64,000 nucleotides of DNA, taken from Desulfopila aestuarii DSM 18488 (GTDB lineage: Bacteria > Desulfobacterota > Desulfobulbia > Desulfobulbales > Desulfocapsaceae). Below are positions 1 through 9,349 of the stretch, piece by piece. The position numbers and the translations under genes were made by a program. The stretch spans positions 24,071-88,070 of the forward strand of contig CAMBBS010000017.1 of the NCBI GenBank assembly GCA_945863875.1, in the 5' to 3' direction. Position 1 is the stretch's first letter. Every line of letters begins with the position of its first letter. The notes beneath the pieces are model-generated. The model was not told where the DNA came from. It was given only the letters and a program-made list of their open reading frames with translations, and searched no databases.

Positions 1-710
1 CTCCCCAATTCTTTTCTCACCACCGCCACCTCGATGCCGTGGGCGAGGTCGCCGATGCCGAGGAAATCCTGAACATTGCTCAGTGACATATAGGCCAGGG
101 TCGAATCGTATTCAAACATGCCTGTTTCAAAAATACCCGAGACGAGACAGGTCTTCACCTTGGGGATGATGCCCATCGGGGTGAGCGGGCCGGAGGGTGA
201 AATGAGCCGAACCCGGTCATCTACCCCCACCCTGAGTTCTTTGGCAAGATGTTTGCCGAGGATGATTTTAGGTACCCGCACAGCCTGGTCCTGATTGAGT
301 TCTTCGATTGATCCGGCAATCATCTGCTTTGACAGCCCGACGACGTTTTCGGCGGTGGCCGGATCCAGGCCGCGCAGGACAACACCACTGCCGCCGCCGG
401 AGCCGCTCAACAGGGTCTGGGCATACAGGTAAGGGGTGGCGCCGGTGACATCTTTCACGGTGAGGATTTGCTCCCGTGCCAGTTGATGGCTGCTGATTGT
501 GCCACTGAGCTGCTGCACAATGATGTGGGAATTGACGCCGAGGATCTGATCGCGCAGCCCTTCAGTAAAGCCGGAGTAGACGGACAGCACGACAATGAGG
601 GCTATGACACCGACGGTGATCCCTGCCACGGATATCAGGGAGATGAGCGAGATGAAGCCATGCTTATGTTTCGCCCTGAGGTATCTCAGGCCGATGAACC
701 ATTCAAACAT
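1..710 (-). CDS. lolC: Lipoprotein-releasing ABC transporter permease, LolC/LolE family (3' part cut by window edge)
   Basis: The product should be the inner-membrane permease of the LolCDE complex, which extracts outer-membrane lipoproteins for transfer to LolA. The visible 236 residues start MFEWFIGLRYLRAK, the usual cytoplasmic lead-in of this family. A first membrane helix follows at about residues 20-45 (ISVAGITVGVIALIVVLSVY), then the start of the large periplasmic MacB-like domain. The C-terminal three helices lie beyond position 1. The gene starts 28 nt after the lysS stop codon on the same strand, so the two are probably cotranscribed. LolC and LolE cannot be told apart from this fragment. 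Confidence 0.85.
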   Translation of the reverse strand, partial: MFEWFIGLRYLRAKHKHGFISLISLISVAGITVGVIALIVVLSVYSGFTEGLRDQILGVNSHIIVQQLSGTISSHQLAREQILTVKDVTGATPYLYAQTLLSGSGGGSGVVLRGLDPATAENVVGLSKQMIAGSIEELNQDQAVRVPKIILGKHLAKELRVGVDDRVRLISPSGPLTPMGIIPKVKTCLVSGIFETGMFEYDSTLAYMSLSNVQDFLGIGDLAHGIEVAVVRKELG

Positions 711-737
711 AGAGGTACCGGAGTTCTGCGTGATATA

Positions 738-2243
738 TTATTCTTCTCTTTCCTGCTGTAACTTGGCCTCGGGTTTGAGGTGGGGAAAGAGGATAACGTC
801 GCGAATGGATGGTGCATCGGTGAGAAGCATCACCAGTCGGTCAATGCCGATACCTTCTCCCGCGGCCGAGGGCATACCGTATTCCAGCGCGCGGATATAG
901 TCGGCGTCGAGTTCGGGGTGGATTTCATCATCCTCGCCACGTTCGGCGATCTGCTTTTCAAACCGGGCAAGCTGGTCGATCGGATCGTTTAATTCACTGA
1001 AACCGTTGGCCAGTTCCCGGCCGGTGATAAAGAGCTCGAAGCGATCGGTTACCGACGGATCCAGGTCATTTTTTCTGGCCAGCGGCGAAACCTCGGTCGG
1101 GTACGAGGTGATAAAGGTCGGATTGATGAGCTTGTCTTCAACCAGCAGCTCGAACAGTTCGGTTTTGGCCTTGCCGGGTCCCGCCTGTTCTTCGAGTTGG
1201 ATCCCCTTTGCTTTGACCAGGGCCATGAGCTTCTCGTCGTCCACCAGGATCTCCCTGTCGATGCCGGCAATTTCGACCAACGCCTCGTCCATGGTCAGCG
1301 TTGTCCAGGGGGGCGTGAGATCAACCTCGGTTCCCTGGTAGGTGATTTTCATCGTACCGTTTACTGTGTGGCAGATAGACGAGATCATTTTCTCGGTAAG
1401 GGTTATCATGTCTTCGTAGGTGGCGTAGGCCTGGTAAAACTCGAGCATGGTGAATTCCGGATTATGGCGGGTGGAAAGCCCCTCGTTGCGAAAATTCCGG
1501 TTAATTTCAAAAACCCGCTCAAAGCCGCCGACGAGCAGGCGTTTCAGATAGAGTTCCGGGGCTATACGCAGATAGAGTTCCATATCCAGGGCGTTATGGT
1601 AGGTTTTAAACGGCTTGGCGGTGGCCCCGCCCGGAATCGGCTGCATCATCGGCGTCTCGACTTCCATAAAGTCTTTGCCGATGAGGTATTCGCGGACCAG
1701 GCGGATGATGTCCACACGCTTCCTGAAGGTTTCACGGGTCTCCGGAGTAACGATAAGGTCGACATAGCGCTGACGGTAGCGGGTTTCGACGTCGGTCAGG
1801 CCGTGCCATTTGTCAGGAAGGGGCCGAAGGGATTTGGAGATCATGGTTATCCGATGGGCCTGAAGAGAAAGTTCCCCCACCTTGGTTTTAAACAGGGTGC
1901 CTTCGACGCCGACGATGTCACCGATATCCCATTTTTTAAAGGTCTCAAAGACCTCATCGCCGAGAATATCTTTTTTTACATAGATCTGCAGCTGGCCGCC
2001 GGTATCCGCCAGAGTGCAGAAGGCGGCCTTGCCGAATTTACGCATGGCCATAATCCGCCCGGCGATCGAATAGCCGGCCCCGCCCGGTTCCGCCTCCTGA
2101 GGTGCAAGGCTGTCGCCTTTGGGCAGAAGTTCCCTGGTGGTGTTGGCGGGTTTGAAACCATTACTGTATAAGTTGACGCCAAGTTCGGCCAGAGATGCGG
2201 CTTTTTCCCTGCGCTGTGCCAGGGTTTGATTTTCTTCGCTCAT
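738..2243 (-). CDS. lysS: Lysine--tRNA ligase, class II
   Basis: This enzyme charges tRNA-Lys with lysine in the cytoplasm. The 501-residue length is normal for class II LysRS. An N-terminal OB-fold anticodon-binding domain (about residues 55-160, containing AGRIMAMRKFGKAAF) is followed by the class II catalytic core. Motif 2 is seen as FRNEGLSTRHNPEFTMLE, and motif 3 as the GIGIDRLVMLLTDAPSIRDV stretch near the C-terminus. It is separated from the upstream Nudix gene by a hairpin terminator at 2281-2308, so it probably has its own promoter in the short gap, and it reads into the lolC-like gene. Confidence 0.97.
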   Translation of the reverse strand: MSEENQTLAQRREKAASLAELGVNLYSNGFKPANTTRELLPKGDSLAPQEAEPGGAGYSIAGRIMAMRKFGKAAFCTLADTGGQLQIYVKKDILGDEVFETFKKWDIGDIVGVEGTLFKTKVGELSLQAHRITMISKSLRPLPDKWHGLTDVETRYRQRYVDLIVTPETRETFRKRVDIIRLVREYLIGKDFMEVETPMMQPIPGGATAKPFKTYHNALDMELYLRIAPELYLKRLLVGGFERVFEINRNFRNEGLSTRHNPEFTMLEFYQAYATYEDMITLTEKMISSICHTVNGTMKITYQGTEVDLTPPWTTLTMDEALVEIAGIDREILVDDEKLMALVKAKGIQLEEQAGPGKAKTELFELLVEDKLINPTFITSYPTEVSPLARKNDLDPSVTDRFELFITGRELANGFSELNDPIDQLARFEKQIAERGEDDEIHPELDADYIRALEYGMPSAAGEGIGIDRLVMLLTDAPSIRDVILFPHLKPEAKLQQEREE

Positions 2244-2280
2244 AATAAACGCTCACAGTAGGAAATATGCAGGAGGCTAT

Positions 2281-2308
2281 AAAAAAAAGCGGCACTACTC
2301 TGCCGCTT
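2281..2308 (-). terminator. Rho-independent terminator after the Nudix gene
   Basis: Read on the minus strand, arms GCGGCA and TGCCGC enclose a 6-nt loop and are followed by eight T residues. It lies between the Nudix gene stop (2369) and the lysS start (2243) and separates the two transcripts. Confidence 0.75.
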
Positions 2309-2368
2309 ATTCGTCGTCTGTTTCAACTGCACAGGCTTACCGGGAAATGGTCATTCTGTCAATTCTTT

Positions 2369-2998
2369 TCAGGAAAGAGTGCTCTCTGGGGCAGCACCTA
2401 GGACGTCGGCCGGCCCCCATTGCCAGGCGGTTTTTTTTCTGGTCAGGGCATAGAACATCAAGGCGTTCAACACCAGGCCATGGGCAATCGACCCATCTTC
2501 AATGCAGGCAAAGGCCTCGTCTTCCGGAACGAGCAAGACGTCGATGTCTTCCATCTCGTCAAGCGCCGGCCGGCGCACTTTCTGCACATTTTCCACCAGC
2601 ACCGTATAGCAGAAATTGTTCTGGATCGCCGGGTTTGGGCTGACCTTGCCGATGATTCTGGCATTTTCTCCGGCATAGCCTGTTTCTTCCAGCAGCTCAC
2701 GCAGGCCGGCTGCAAGGGGAGGTTCAACAACGTCGTTTACAGCTCCGCCGGGGATTTCCAGTTCGATGCGATCGGTGCCGTAGCGATACTGGCGGATAAG
2801 AACCAGCTCCTTTTTTTCCGTGCAGGCGATGATGTTCACCCAGGGCGGGAATTCCAGCCTGAAAAAATCTTTTTCGATATCGGTTCGCCGGCAATAGACC
2901 CGGCCGGTGGTCAGCTTCATCACCGGCGTGGTAATGAGCGTCTGGGGGGCAGATGTTTCGTACTGGGGAGTATTGTTGCCGTTTTGGTTGTTTTTCAC
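2369..2998 (-). CDS. Nudix hydrolase (ADP-ribose pyrophosphatase-like)
   Basis: The family hydrolyses nucleoside diphosphates linked to another group, such as ADP-ribose or NADH. The Nudix box is visible as GG-x6-E-x7-RELLEETGY, with one extra residue in the first spacer compared with the consensus. The segment before it (LVLIRQYRYGTDRIELEIPGG) is typical of ADP-ribose pyrophosphatases, but the substrate is not proven. I chose the GTG at 2998 because AGGAAGG lies 6 nt upstream, giving 209 residues. An ATG at 3067 would add 23 residues without a ribosome-binding site. It diverges from the HAD gene and ends at a good terminator. Confidence 0.85.
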   Translation of the reverse strand: MKNNQNGNNTPQYETSAPQTLITTPVMKLTTGRVYCRRTDIEKDFFRLEFPPWVNIIACTEKKELVLIRQYRYGTDRIELEIPGGAVNDVVEPPLAAGLRELLEETGYAGENARIIGKVSPNPAIQNNFCYTVLVENVQKVRRPALDEMEDIDVLLVPEDEAFACIEDGSIAHGLVLNALMFYALTRKKTAWQWGPADVLGAAPESTLS

Positions 2999-3124
2999 TA
3001 TCGCCTTCCTGTTTGTTGCCGTATTGTAGAAATATGACGCATTGTCTGAGCATAGAGCACATGACATCGATCGCCAAGCATCTTTTGACTATTGAACGAA
3101 ACAAATAAACAGGAAAACAGGACA

Positions 3125-3817
3125 ATGACCGGAAAATATCCACTCCAGGCCATATTTTTTGACTTTGACGGGGTAATCATTGCTTCGAATGCGGCTAAGT
3201 CTGAGGCCTTTCGCACCTTGTTTGCAGGCTACCATGAAGAAATCATCGCCGAGGTGGTTGCCTATCATCAACAGCATGGTGGTATCAGCAGGGTGGAAAA
3301 AATCCTCCATGCCCACGAACATATCATCAAACAGCCATTGACCGAGGAAGAACTGGCCGACTGGGCAGGTGAATATGCCAGACTCGTTGTCGACAAGGTC
3401 ATTGCTGTCGACTGGATTGCCGGAGCAAAAGAGTTTCTTGACAGTGTTGCGGCGGTTTTGCCGGTTTTTGTCATCTCCGGCACCCCGGAAGATGAGTTGC
3501 GATATATAATCATCCAGCGGAAAATGTCCGGCCACTTCCAGGAAATCCTCGGTTCGCCGATAAGGAAACCAGAGCATATTCGAAAGCTTCTCACCCGCTA
3601 CCAACTCGTCCCTGAACACTGCCTCTTTGTCGGCGATGCCCTGACCGATTTTCATGCGGCAAAAGAAACCGGCCTGCATTTTATCGGCATCCAGGGTGAA
3701 GCGGCTTTTCCGAAAGGGACAATTGTCCTGTCCGATTGTCGAGGGCTGCAAGACGTATTGGCGCAGCAGTTTGTCCGGCTGCCGGGCTCGCCTGAAAACA
3801 ACGAGAGTCATGGCTGA
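3125..3817 (+). CDS. HAD superfamily (subfamily IA) hydrolase, phosphoglycolate phosphatase-like
   Basis: This is a soluble phosphomonoesterase of the haloacid dehalogenase superfamily. Motif I appears as FFDFDGVI with the nucleophile Asp and acid-base Asp, motif II as FVISGTP, the lysine in SPIRKPEH, and the metal-binding motif as FVGDALTDFHAA. A helical cap of about 80 residues sits between motifs I and II. The ATG at 3125 has AGGA upstream; a TTG start at 3092 is also open. The substrate cannot be told from sequence. Its GDxxxD end and cap type match PGP/beta-phosphoglucomutase relatives. Confidence 0.85.
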   Translation: MTGKYPLQAIFFDFDGVIIASNAAKSEAFRTLFAGYHEEIIAEVVAYHQQHGGISRVEKILHAHEHIIKQPLTEEELADWAGEYARLVVDKVIAVDWIAGAKEFLDSVAAVLPVFVISGTPEDELRYIIIQRKMSGHFQEILGSPIRKPEHIRKLLTRYQLVPEHCLFVGDALTDFHAAKETGLHFIGIQGEAAFPKGTIVLSDCRGLQDVLAQQFVRLPGSPENNESHG

Positions 3818-3908
3818 TTTTCGTTCGTCGATGAAGAGATACCTGGCAGTTTGCCGCTAATTTGGCTATCTTCTGCAAAATCAATTATACATGAAGGTGC
3901 AGAGAACA

Positions 3909-6293
3909 ATGGATGAGCACATGCAAGCAAGCGACGAGGTCATCGCCTCTCCTGAGAAAAGACTGGCAGCACTCGAGGCAGAAATAACCCGTCTGGTGGT
4001 CGAAAACACCACGTGGCGCCAGCTCTACGAACGGGCGCCGCTCAGCTACCAGTCTCTTGACGAAAAGGGCTGCTTTCTTTCCGTCAACAAGGCCTGGCTC
4101 GATGTTCTCGGCTATCGCCAGGAGGAGGTCATTGGTCAAAATTTTGCTGATTTTCTGCACCCCGACTGGCAGGAGCATTTCAGGGAGAATTTCCCCCGTT
4201 TCAAGGCGGTGGGCGAGATTCTCGGCGTGGAATTCGAGATGCGTAAGAAGGACGGCAGTTTCTTCTTCGTGGCCTTCAACGGTAAAGTAGGCAAGGACTC
4301 CGAGGGCCGTTTTCAGCAGACCTATTGCATGTTTCAAGATATTAGTCGGCAGAAAATAGCCGAAAAGGCATTGGCTCAGTCCGAGAGAAAATGGCGGAAT
4401 ATTATTGTCTCAACACCACAGATCGGCGTCAGTCTGGATCCCCAGGGGCGAATTATCTTTGCCAATGGTCATTTTCTGCAATTGGTCGGCTGGAAGGAAA
4501 AAGAAGTCCTCGGCCAGGACTGGTTTGACATGTTTCTTCCCCGTCACATTCGAGAAGATATGCGAATGGTCTTTTCCTCCGTTATGAACAAGAGGGATAC
4601 CTTAGCTTTTTCAAACCACGAAAATGAGATCGTCACCAGGAAAGGGGAGCTGCGCAATGTCGCCTGGTCGAATGTCCTGAGCAAGGATGTCCACGGTAAT
4701 ATCCTCGATGTTACCTGTCTCGGTGTCGATCTGACTGAGCGCAAACTGGCGATGACCGCGTTGCAGAAAAGTGAAGAACGGCATCGGATGATGCTCATGA
4801 CCTCCATGGACGGATTTATGCTTGTCGACCGGCAGGGCTTTATTGGGGAAGTGAATGAGACCTACTGCCGCATGAGCGGGTACACGGAACAGGAACTCCT
4901 CTCTATGCATATTGCCGATCTGGAGGCAAAAGAAACAGTGGAGGAGGTTGCTGCCCATACAAAGATAATCGTGACCAGGGGCAAGGATCGTTTTGTCACG
5001 CAGCATCGCCGCAAGGATGGGACTTGTTTCGATGTTGAAATCAGGGTGCAGCATAGCCTGGCAATGGACGGATTTATCGTTGCCTTTCTCCGTGACATCA
5101 CGGAATTAAAAAATGACGAGGCAGAACGGCAAAGACTGCAGGAACAACTGCTTCAGGCGCAAAAAATGGAATCGGTCGGCCGTCTTGCCGGCGGCGTGGC
5201 CCATGATTTTAATAATATGCTGGGCGTGATTTTAGGACGCACCGAGATGGCCCAGGAATATTGCGATCCCTCCACGCCTATCTATGCCGATCTGCAGGAA
5301 ATACGCAAGGCAGGGGAACGTTCGGTCAATCTGACCAGGCAACTGCTGGCCTTTGCCCGCAAACAGACCATTGCCCCCAAGGTCCTCGATCTGAACGAGG
5401 CGGTCAAGAACATCCTGACGATGGTCCAGCGGCTTATCGGCGAGGATATCGACCTCGTCTGGCGGCCCGCTGCCGGGCTGTGGCCGGTGAAAATGGATCC
5501 TTCCCAGCTCGACCAGATACTTGCCAACCTCTGTATCAACGCCCGGGACGCGATCGCCGGTGTTGGTAAACTCACCATAGAAACGGAAAAAATTACCTTT
5601 GATGCAGCTTACTGCGCCACTCATCAAGACTATATAGCCGGCGACTATGTGCTGCTGGCACTGAGTGACAACGGCTGCGGCATGGAGAGGCACACGCTGG
5701 CTCACATTTTCGAACCCTTTTTCACCACCAAGGAAATGGGCAAGGGGACCGGCCTCGGCCTGGCCACGGTCTATGGCATAGTCAAGCAGAACAACGGATT
5801 TATCAATGTCTACAGCGAACCCGGCCACGGTACAACCTTTAGGATTTACCTGTCGCGGCACCGAGCCGAGGTTGAAACTGTGGCGGAAAACGATGCGAGG
5901 TTGTCAAAAGAACGCGGTTCTGAAACCATCCTGCTGGTGGAAGACGAGGCGGCAATTCTCGCCATGACCACAGCTATGCTGGTAGGATTGGGCTACAACG
6001 TTCTGCCGGCAGAGAGTCCCAGCGGGGCCATTCGCCTGGCTGAATCGTTCAACGGCAAAATCAGTCTGCTGTTGACCGATGTCGTTATGCCTGAGATGAA
6101 CGGTCGCGATCTGGCCAGGCAGATGACAGCGCTCTATCCTGAGCTGAAAACACTGTTCATGTCCGGCTACACCGCCAATGTTATCGCCCACCATGGGGTG
6201 CTGGACGAGGGGGTAGAGTTTATCGAAAAACCTTTCTCCAAGAACGATCTGGCCATTCGAATCAGAGCCTTGATGGAGCGGATTGTCCTGTAA
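3909..6293 (+). CDS. Soluble hybrid histidine kinase: PAS-PAS-PAS-HisKA-HATPase-REC
   Basis: A short coiled coil (about residues 10-35) is followed by three PAS domains (about 40-145, 160-280 and 285-405). The dimerisation domain carries phospho-acceptor His432 in GGVAHDFNNMLGVI. The ATPase domain shows the N box (NLCINARDAI), G1 (SDNGCGM) and G2 (GKGTGLGLATV). A C-terminal receiver domain has phospho-acceptor Asp724 (LLTDVVMPEMNG) and the conserved Lys in EKPFSK. No membrane segment is present, so it should sense a cytoplasmic cue such as redox state or a small ligand through the PAS domains. No cognate regulator gene lies beside it. ATG 3909 has AAGGTG 9 nt upstream; ATG 3891 is in frame but lacks a ribosome-binding site. 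Confidence 0.92.
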   Translation: MDEHMQASDEVIASPEKRLAALEAEITRLVVENTTWRQLYERAPLSYQSLDEKGCFLSVNKAWLDVLGYRQEEVIGQNFADFLHPDWQEHFRENFPRFKAVGEILGVEFEMRKKDGSFFFVAFNGKVGKDSEGRFQQTYCMFQDISRQKIAEKALAQSERKWRNIIVSTPQIGVSLDPQGRIIFANGHFLQLVGWKEKEVLGQDWFDMFLPRHIREDMRMVFSSVMNKRDTLAFSNHENEIVTRKGELRNVAWSNVLSKDVHGNILDVTCLGVDLTERKLAMTALQKSEERHRMMLMTSMDGFMLVDRQGFIGEVNETYCRMSGYTEQELLSMHIADLEAKETVEEVAAHTKIIVTRGKDRFVTQHRRKDGTCFDVEIRVQHSLAMDGFIVAFLRDITELKNDEAERQRLQEQLLQAQKMESVGRLAGGVAHDFNNMLGVILGRTEMAQEYCDPSTPIYADLQEIRKAGERSVNLTRQLLAFARKQTIAPKVLDLNEAVKNILTMVQRLIGEDIDLVWRPAAGLWPVKMDPSQLDQILANLCINARDAIAGVGKLTIETEKITFDAAYCATHQDYIAGDYVLLALSDNGCGMERHTLAHIFEPFFTTKEMGKGTGLGLATVYGIVKQNNGFINVYSEPGHGTTFRIYLSRHRAEVETVAENDARLSKERGSETILLVEDEAAILAMTTAMLVGLGYNVLPAESPSGAIRLAESFNGKISLLLTDVVMPEMNGRDLARQMTALYPELKTLFMSGYTANVIAHHGVLDEGVEFIEKPFSKNDLAIRIRALMERIVL

Positions 6294-6445
6294 TATAAAA
6301 CGTAAAAATAGAGATGTGTGGTATTTTTATTTTCCTTGAGTATGTTAGAGATATGTTATAAGAATGAGTCTATCCGATAAGAGCATACCTGCAGTGTTTT
6401 GCATTAATTGTATCTCATCACAAACATCCGGAGAAGGAGTATACG

Positions 6446-7444
6446 ATGAAAAAAAGTATTGTCAGGTTTTCTTTGTCTTTGCTTTGTCTATGCATGATGG
6501 CTGGTCTGTCATATGCAGAAAGCGATGGTCTTGTACAGATGGGGATGGTGACCGGCGGTGCAAAAGGAACCTATTACCAGTTTGGCTTGAATATGAAACA
6601 GTTGGTGGAAAAATATGGCATGAAGTTGGATGTTGCCAACTCAAACGGCTCGGTAGAAAATATTTTCGCCGTCTATAAACGCCCGAAAACGCAGATGGGA
6701 ATTGTGCAGTCGGATGTGTTGGCCTTTGTCGCGAAAGTGGAGACGGACCCGGTATTAAAGTTGATTGCCAAAAAAATCAAGATGGTTTTTCCGCTCTATA
6801 ATGAAGAGGTTCATCTTTTAGGCCGCAGTGATATCGCCGATTTTGATGGTCTTGAAGGAAAAAAGGTAGCCATCGGTCAAGAGGGCAGCGGAACCTATCT
6901 GACGGCGAAGCTTTTGTTTGAGGTCTCTGATATTAAACCCTCGGAAATGATGACGATCGGCCCCGACGAAGCCCTTCCTCTGGTAAAAGCGGGTGAGATA
7001 GATGCCTTGTTTTATGTCGCCGGCTATCCGGTCAAACTGTTCAGCGATCAGGTGATAGAAACAGATGGTCTGGTCCTGATTCCGATCGTCAACAAAAGCA
7101 TTGTCGAATTTTATCCGGAGACCGAAGTTCCTGCCAAGACGTATGTCTGGCAGACCGCGGCCGTTAAGACCGTTGCCGTAAAATCCGTCCTGGTGTCATA
7201 TGATTTTAGAATGGCCAATTGTCAAAATGTCGGCAGATTTGCAGATATCCTCGAGAACAATATCGACTGGCTGCGGGAAAACGGCCATCCAAAGTGGAAG
7301 TCCGTTGATCTTGAATATCCCTTAAAAGGCTGGGAACAATATGATTGTGTCAGGAATTTTGCGGGAAAGTCGAAAAAACAAGTTAAACCGAAAGAGACCG
7401 GTGAGATCAATCCGATCCTCGAAGCGATCAAAGAAATATTGTAA
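6446..7444 (+). CDS. TAXI-family TRAP transporter solute-binding protein
   Basis: A 24-residue signal peptide ending LSYA directs it to the periplasm. The mature protein has the TAXI-family pattern: MGMVTGGAKGTYYQFGLNM near its start, GIVQSDV at about residues 90-97, and the LEGKKVAIGQEGSGTYLTAKL segment. These proteins deliver dicarboxylate-like or amino-acid substrates to a fused 4TM/12TM TRAP membrane protein. No such membrane gene is adjacent, so its partner must be elsewhere, or it acts as a sensor domain. GGAGAAGGAG lies just upstream of the ATG. The C-terminal 40 residues are lysine-rich and beyond the usual fold. Confidence 0.88.
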   Translation: MKKSIVRFSLSLLCLCMMAGLSYAESDGLVQMGMVTGGAKGTYYQFGLNMKQLVEKYGMKLDVANSNGSVENIFAVYKRPKTQMGIVQSDVLAFVAKVETDPVLKLIAKKIKMVFPLYNEEVHLLGRSDIADFDGLEGKKVAIGQEGSGTYLTAKLLFEVSDIKPSEMMTIGPDEALPLVKAGEIDALFYVAGYPVKLFSDQVIETDGLVLIPIVNKSIVEFYPETEVPAKTYVWQTAAVKTVAVKSVLVSYDFRMANCQNVGRFADILENNIDWLRENGHPKWKSVDLEYPLKGWEQYDCVRNFAGKSKKQVKPKETGEINPILEAIKEIL

Positions 7445-7598
7445 ATGTTCATCGGAAAACTGAGAAGGCTGCAGAGGTTGCGAGCTGGAAACATTTACGA
7501 CATATTATTGGGAACAATGAAGGATCGTCGTTCTTTTTAATGGGTATCCCCGGCCGGCGTGTGATGAGAGTGATAAAATCTTAAAGGCTGGATGAAAA

Positions 7599-9281
7599 AT
7601 GTATCTTTCCTTTTATGGGCTAAAACAAAAGCCTTTTCCGGTCAGCACCAACCCGAGTTTTGTCTGGCTCGGGAAAATGCATAAAAAAGTGTTGGCCATC
7701 CTGCAGTACGGAATTCTGCAAGACCAGGGGTTTCTTGTTCTTACCGGTGATGTCGGTACCGGTAAAACGACCCTGGTGAATGCGTTGATAAACACCCTGG
7801 GGGACGACGTCGCCGTGGCCAAAGTTCCGGATCCCGGCTTGGAACTGATCGACTTCCTGAACTATATCTCCCATGCTTTCGGCATGGACAAAAGGTTCGC
7901 CTGTAAAGAAGATTTCTTGATTCATTTCGATCGTTTTCTGCAGGGCAGTGCTGCCGCCGGCAAAAAAGTTCTCCTGATAATTGATGAGGCGCAGCGCTTG
8001 AATTCCGCTCTGCTCGAAGAAATAAGGCAGCTGTCGAATATCGAAAAACATCAAACGAGGGTACTGAATATCTTGTTTGCTGGTCAGAACCTGTTTAACG
8101 ATTTTTTGCAGGAGAGTGGAAACAGGGCCCTCTCGCAACGCATTGCCATCAATGCGGCTATCGGCCCCTTGAGCATTGATGACACAGCTGACTATATCCG
8201 GCAGAGTCTCAACATAGCCGGTGCCGAAAAAGATATTTTCAGTACCGATGCCCTCCGTAACGTTCACGAATTCTCCGGCGGATTCCTCCGCAGAATAAAT
8301 ATCATCTGCGATCACGCCATGTTCCTTGGCTACCTTCAGGGCAGGAAAACCGTTACTGTCGATATGGTCAGAGAGTGTGCGGAAGATCTTTGTCTTCCTG
8401 ATGCAGAACATTTACAAGATATACCACAGGAATCTGTGGAGGTAATTGCTCCAATCCAGGCGTGGAAGATCATGGGTACGGTCATCCTCATTATCATTGG
8501 TGTGTTTTTTGCGACATATTATAACTATCCCCAGGAATACCGAACGTTCTTTTCGTGGATCCAGAAAACAGCCAGAAGAGACAATGTAGACGCCGCCGGA
8601 GAAGCCAAGGTTTCCGGAGCAGCTGCTATGAAAATGGTGACTGCGCAGAGCCAGGTGGTTGAAAAGATGGCGCCTGCCGAGATAGTTGTAGAAGAACAGA
8701 GCGCGGATGATCAACTGGTGGAACCACCTGCTGTAATTGATACCATCGACACTGTCAATCTTGACGCAATACAACCAATTGAAGAAAGCAATATTGACGA
8801 AGTGCACGCGCCGAGCGTACAGATAAATGAACTCTCTTTTTCCGAGCAGCAAATGAGCAAAGAACAGGGGGGGGCGGTAAGTATTCCAGCGTTGACGGAT
8901 GATATGCCGATGCCGTACACGAAAACCGAGCCAGGTGACGAAGGCAGTGACGTCTCTGAAGTGTCTGAAGCAGCAGAAACGCGAGAAGCCCCTGCTCCAG
9001 AGGAAATACCCGCACCGTCTGTTGATAGTTTTGTTGCTGAGGAAGAGACCACCGCTGCCGATCCTGCCGCTGCCGGTGCTTCTGGTGAAAGCGTTTCCAC
9101 AGCCGATGCGGACCTTGTTGAATCCATGATGGATAAGATGACCGGCGATATGCCCGGCGCAGCGGCAGAACCGGCTGAAGCGGAAGAGATCGAAGAATCT
9201 GTAGAAGCTGTCGAGGAAACCCCTGCAAGTGTCGATCCTGGTGCCGTGATAGACTGGGTAATCAAAAAACGTTCTGAATAG
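7599..9281 (+). CDS. ExeA/GspA-like membrane-anchored AAA ATPase with long acidic C-terminal tail
   Basis: Residues 1-270 match the ExeA-type AAA ATPase: the start MYLSFYGLKQKPFPVSTNPS, Walker A GDVGTGKTT at about 50-58, and Walker B VLLIIDEAQRL at about 125. A single membrane helix follows at about 291-308 (MGTVILIIIGVFFATYY). ExeA with ExeB helps place type II secretion or related machines through the peptidoglycan. Here the part beyond the helix (about 310-560) is low-complexity, rich in Glu, Ala, Pro and Val, with no recognisable peptidoglycan-binding domain. No gsp gene is adjacent. A strong terminator follows at 9292. The role is inferred only from the ATPase family. Confidence 0.85.
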   Translation: MYLSFYGLKQKPFPVSTNPSFVWLGKMHKKVLAILQYGILQDQGFLVLTGDVGTGKTTLVNALINTLGDDVAVAKVPDPGLELIDFLNYISHAFGMDKRFACKEDFLIHFDRFLQGSAAAGKKVLLIIDEAQRLNSALLEEIRQLSNIEKHQTRVLNILFAGQNLFNDFLQESGNRALSQRIAINAAIGPLSIDDTADYIRQSLNIAGAEKDIFSTDALRNVHEFSGGFLRRINIICDHAMFLGYLQGRKTVTVDMVRECAEDLCLPDAEHLQDIPQESVEVIAPIQAWKIMGTVILIIIGVFFATYYNYPQEYRTFFSWIQKTARRDNVDAAGEAKVSGAAAMKMVTAQSQVVEKMAPAEIVVEEQSADDQLVEPPAVIDTIDTVNLDAIQPIEESNIDEVHAPSVQINELSFSEQQMSKEQGGAVSIPALTDDMPMPYTKTEPGDEGSDVSEVSEAAETREAPAPEEIPAPSVDSFVAEEETTAADPAAAGASGESVSTADADLVESMMDKMTGDMPGAAAEPAEAEEIEESVEAVEETPASVDPGAVIDWVIKKRSE

Positions 9282-9291
9282 TTTGCCACAC

Positions 9292-9326
9292 AAGCGCCAG
9301 TCGGCTCCGGGCCGACAGGCGCTTTC
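9292..9326 (+). terminator. Terminator after the ExeA-like gene
   Basis: Arms GCGCCAGTCGGC and GCCGACAGGCGC (one A-A mismatch) enclose a short loop and run into CTTTCTT. It lies just after the stop codon at 9281 and faces the convergent FmdE-family gene, so it may work in both directions. Confidence 0.7.
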
Positions 9327-9349
9327 TTGCTCGGGCGGGAAGACTCTTC

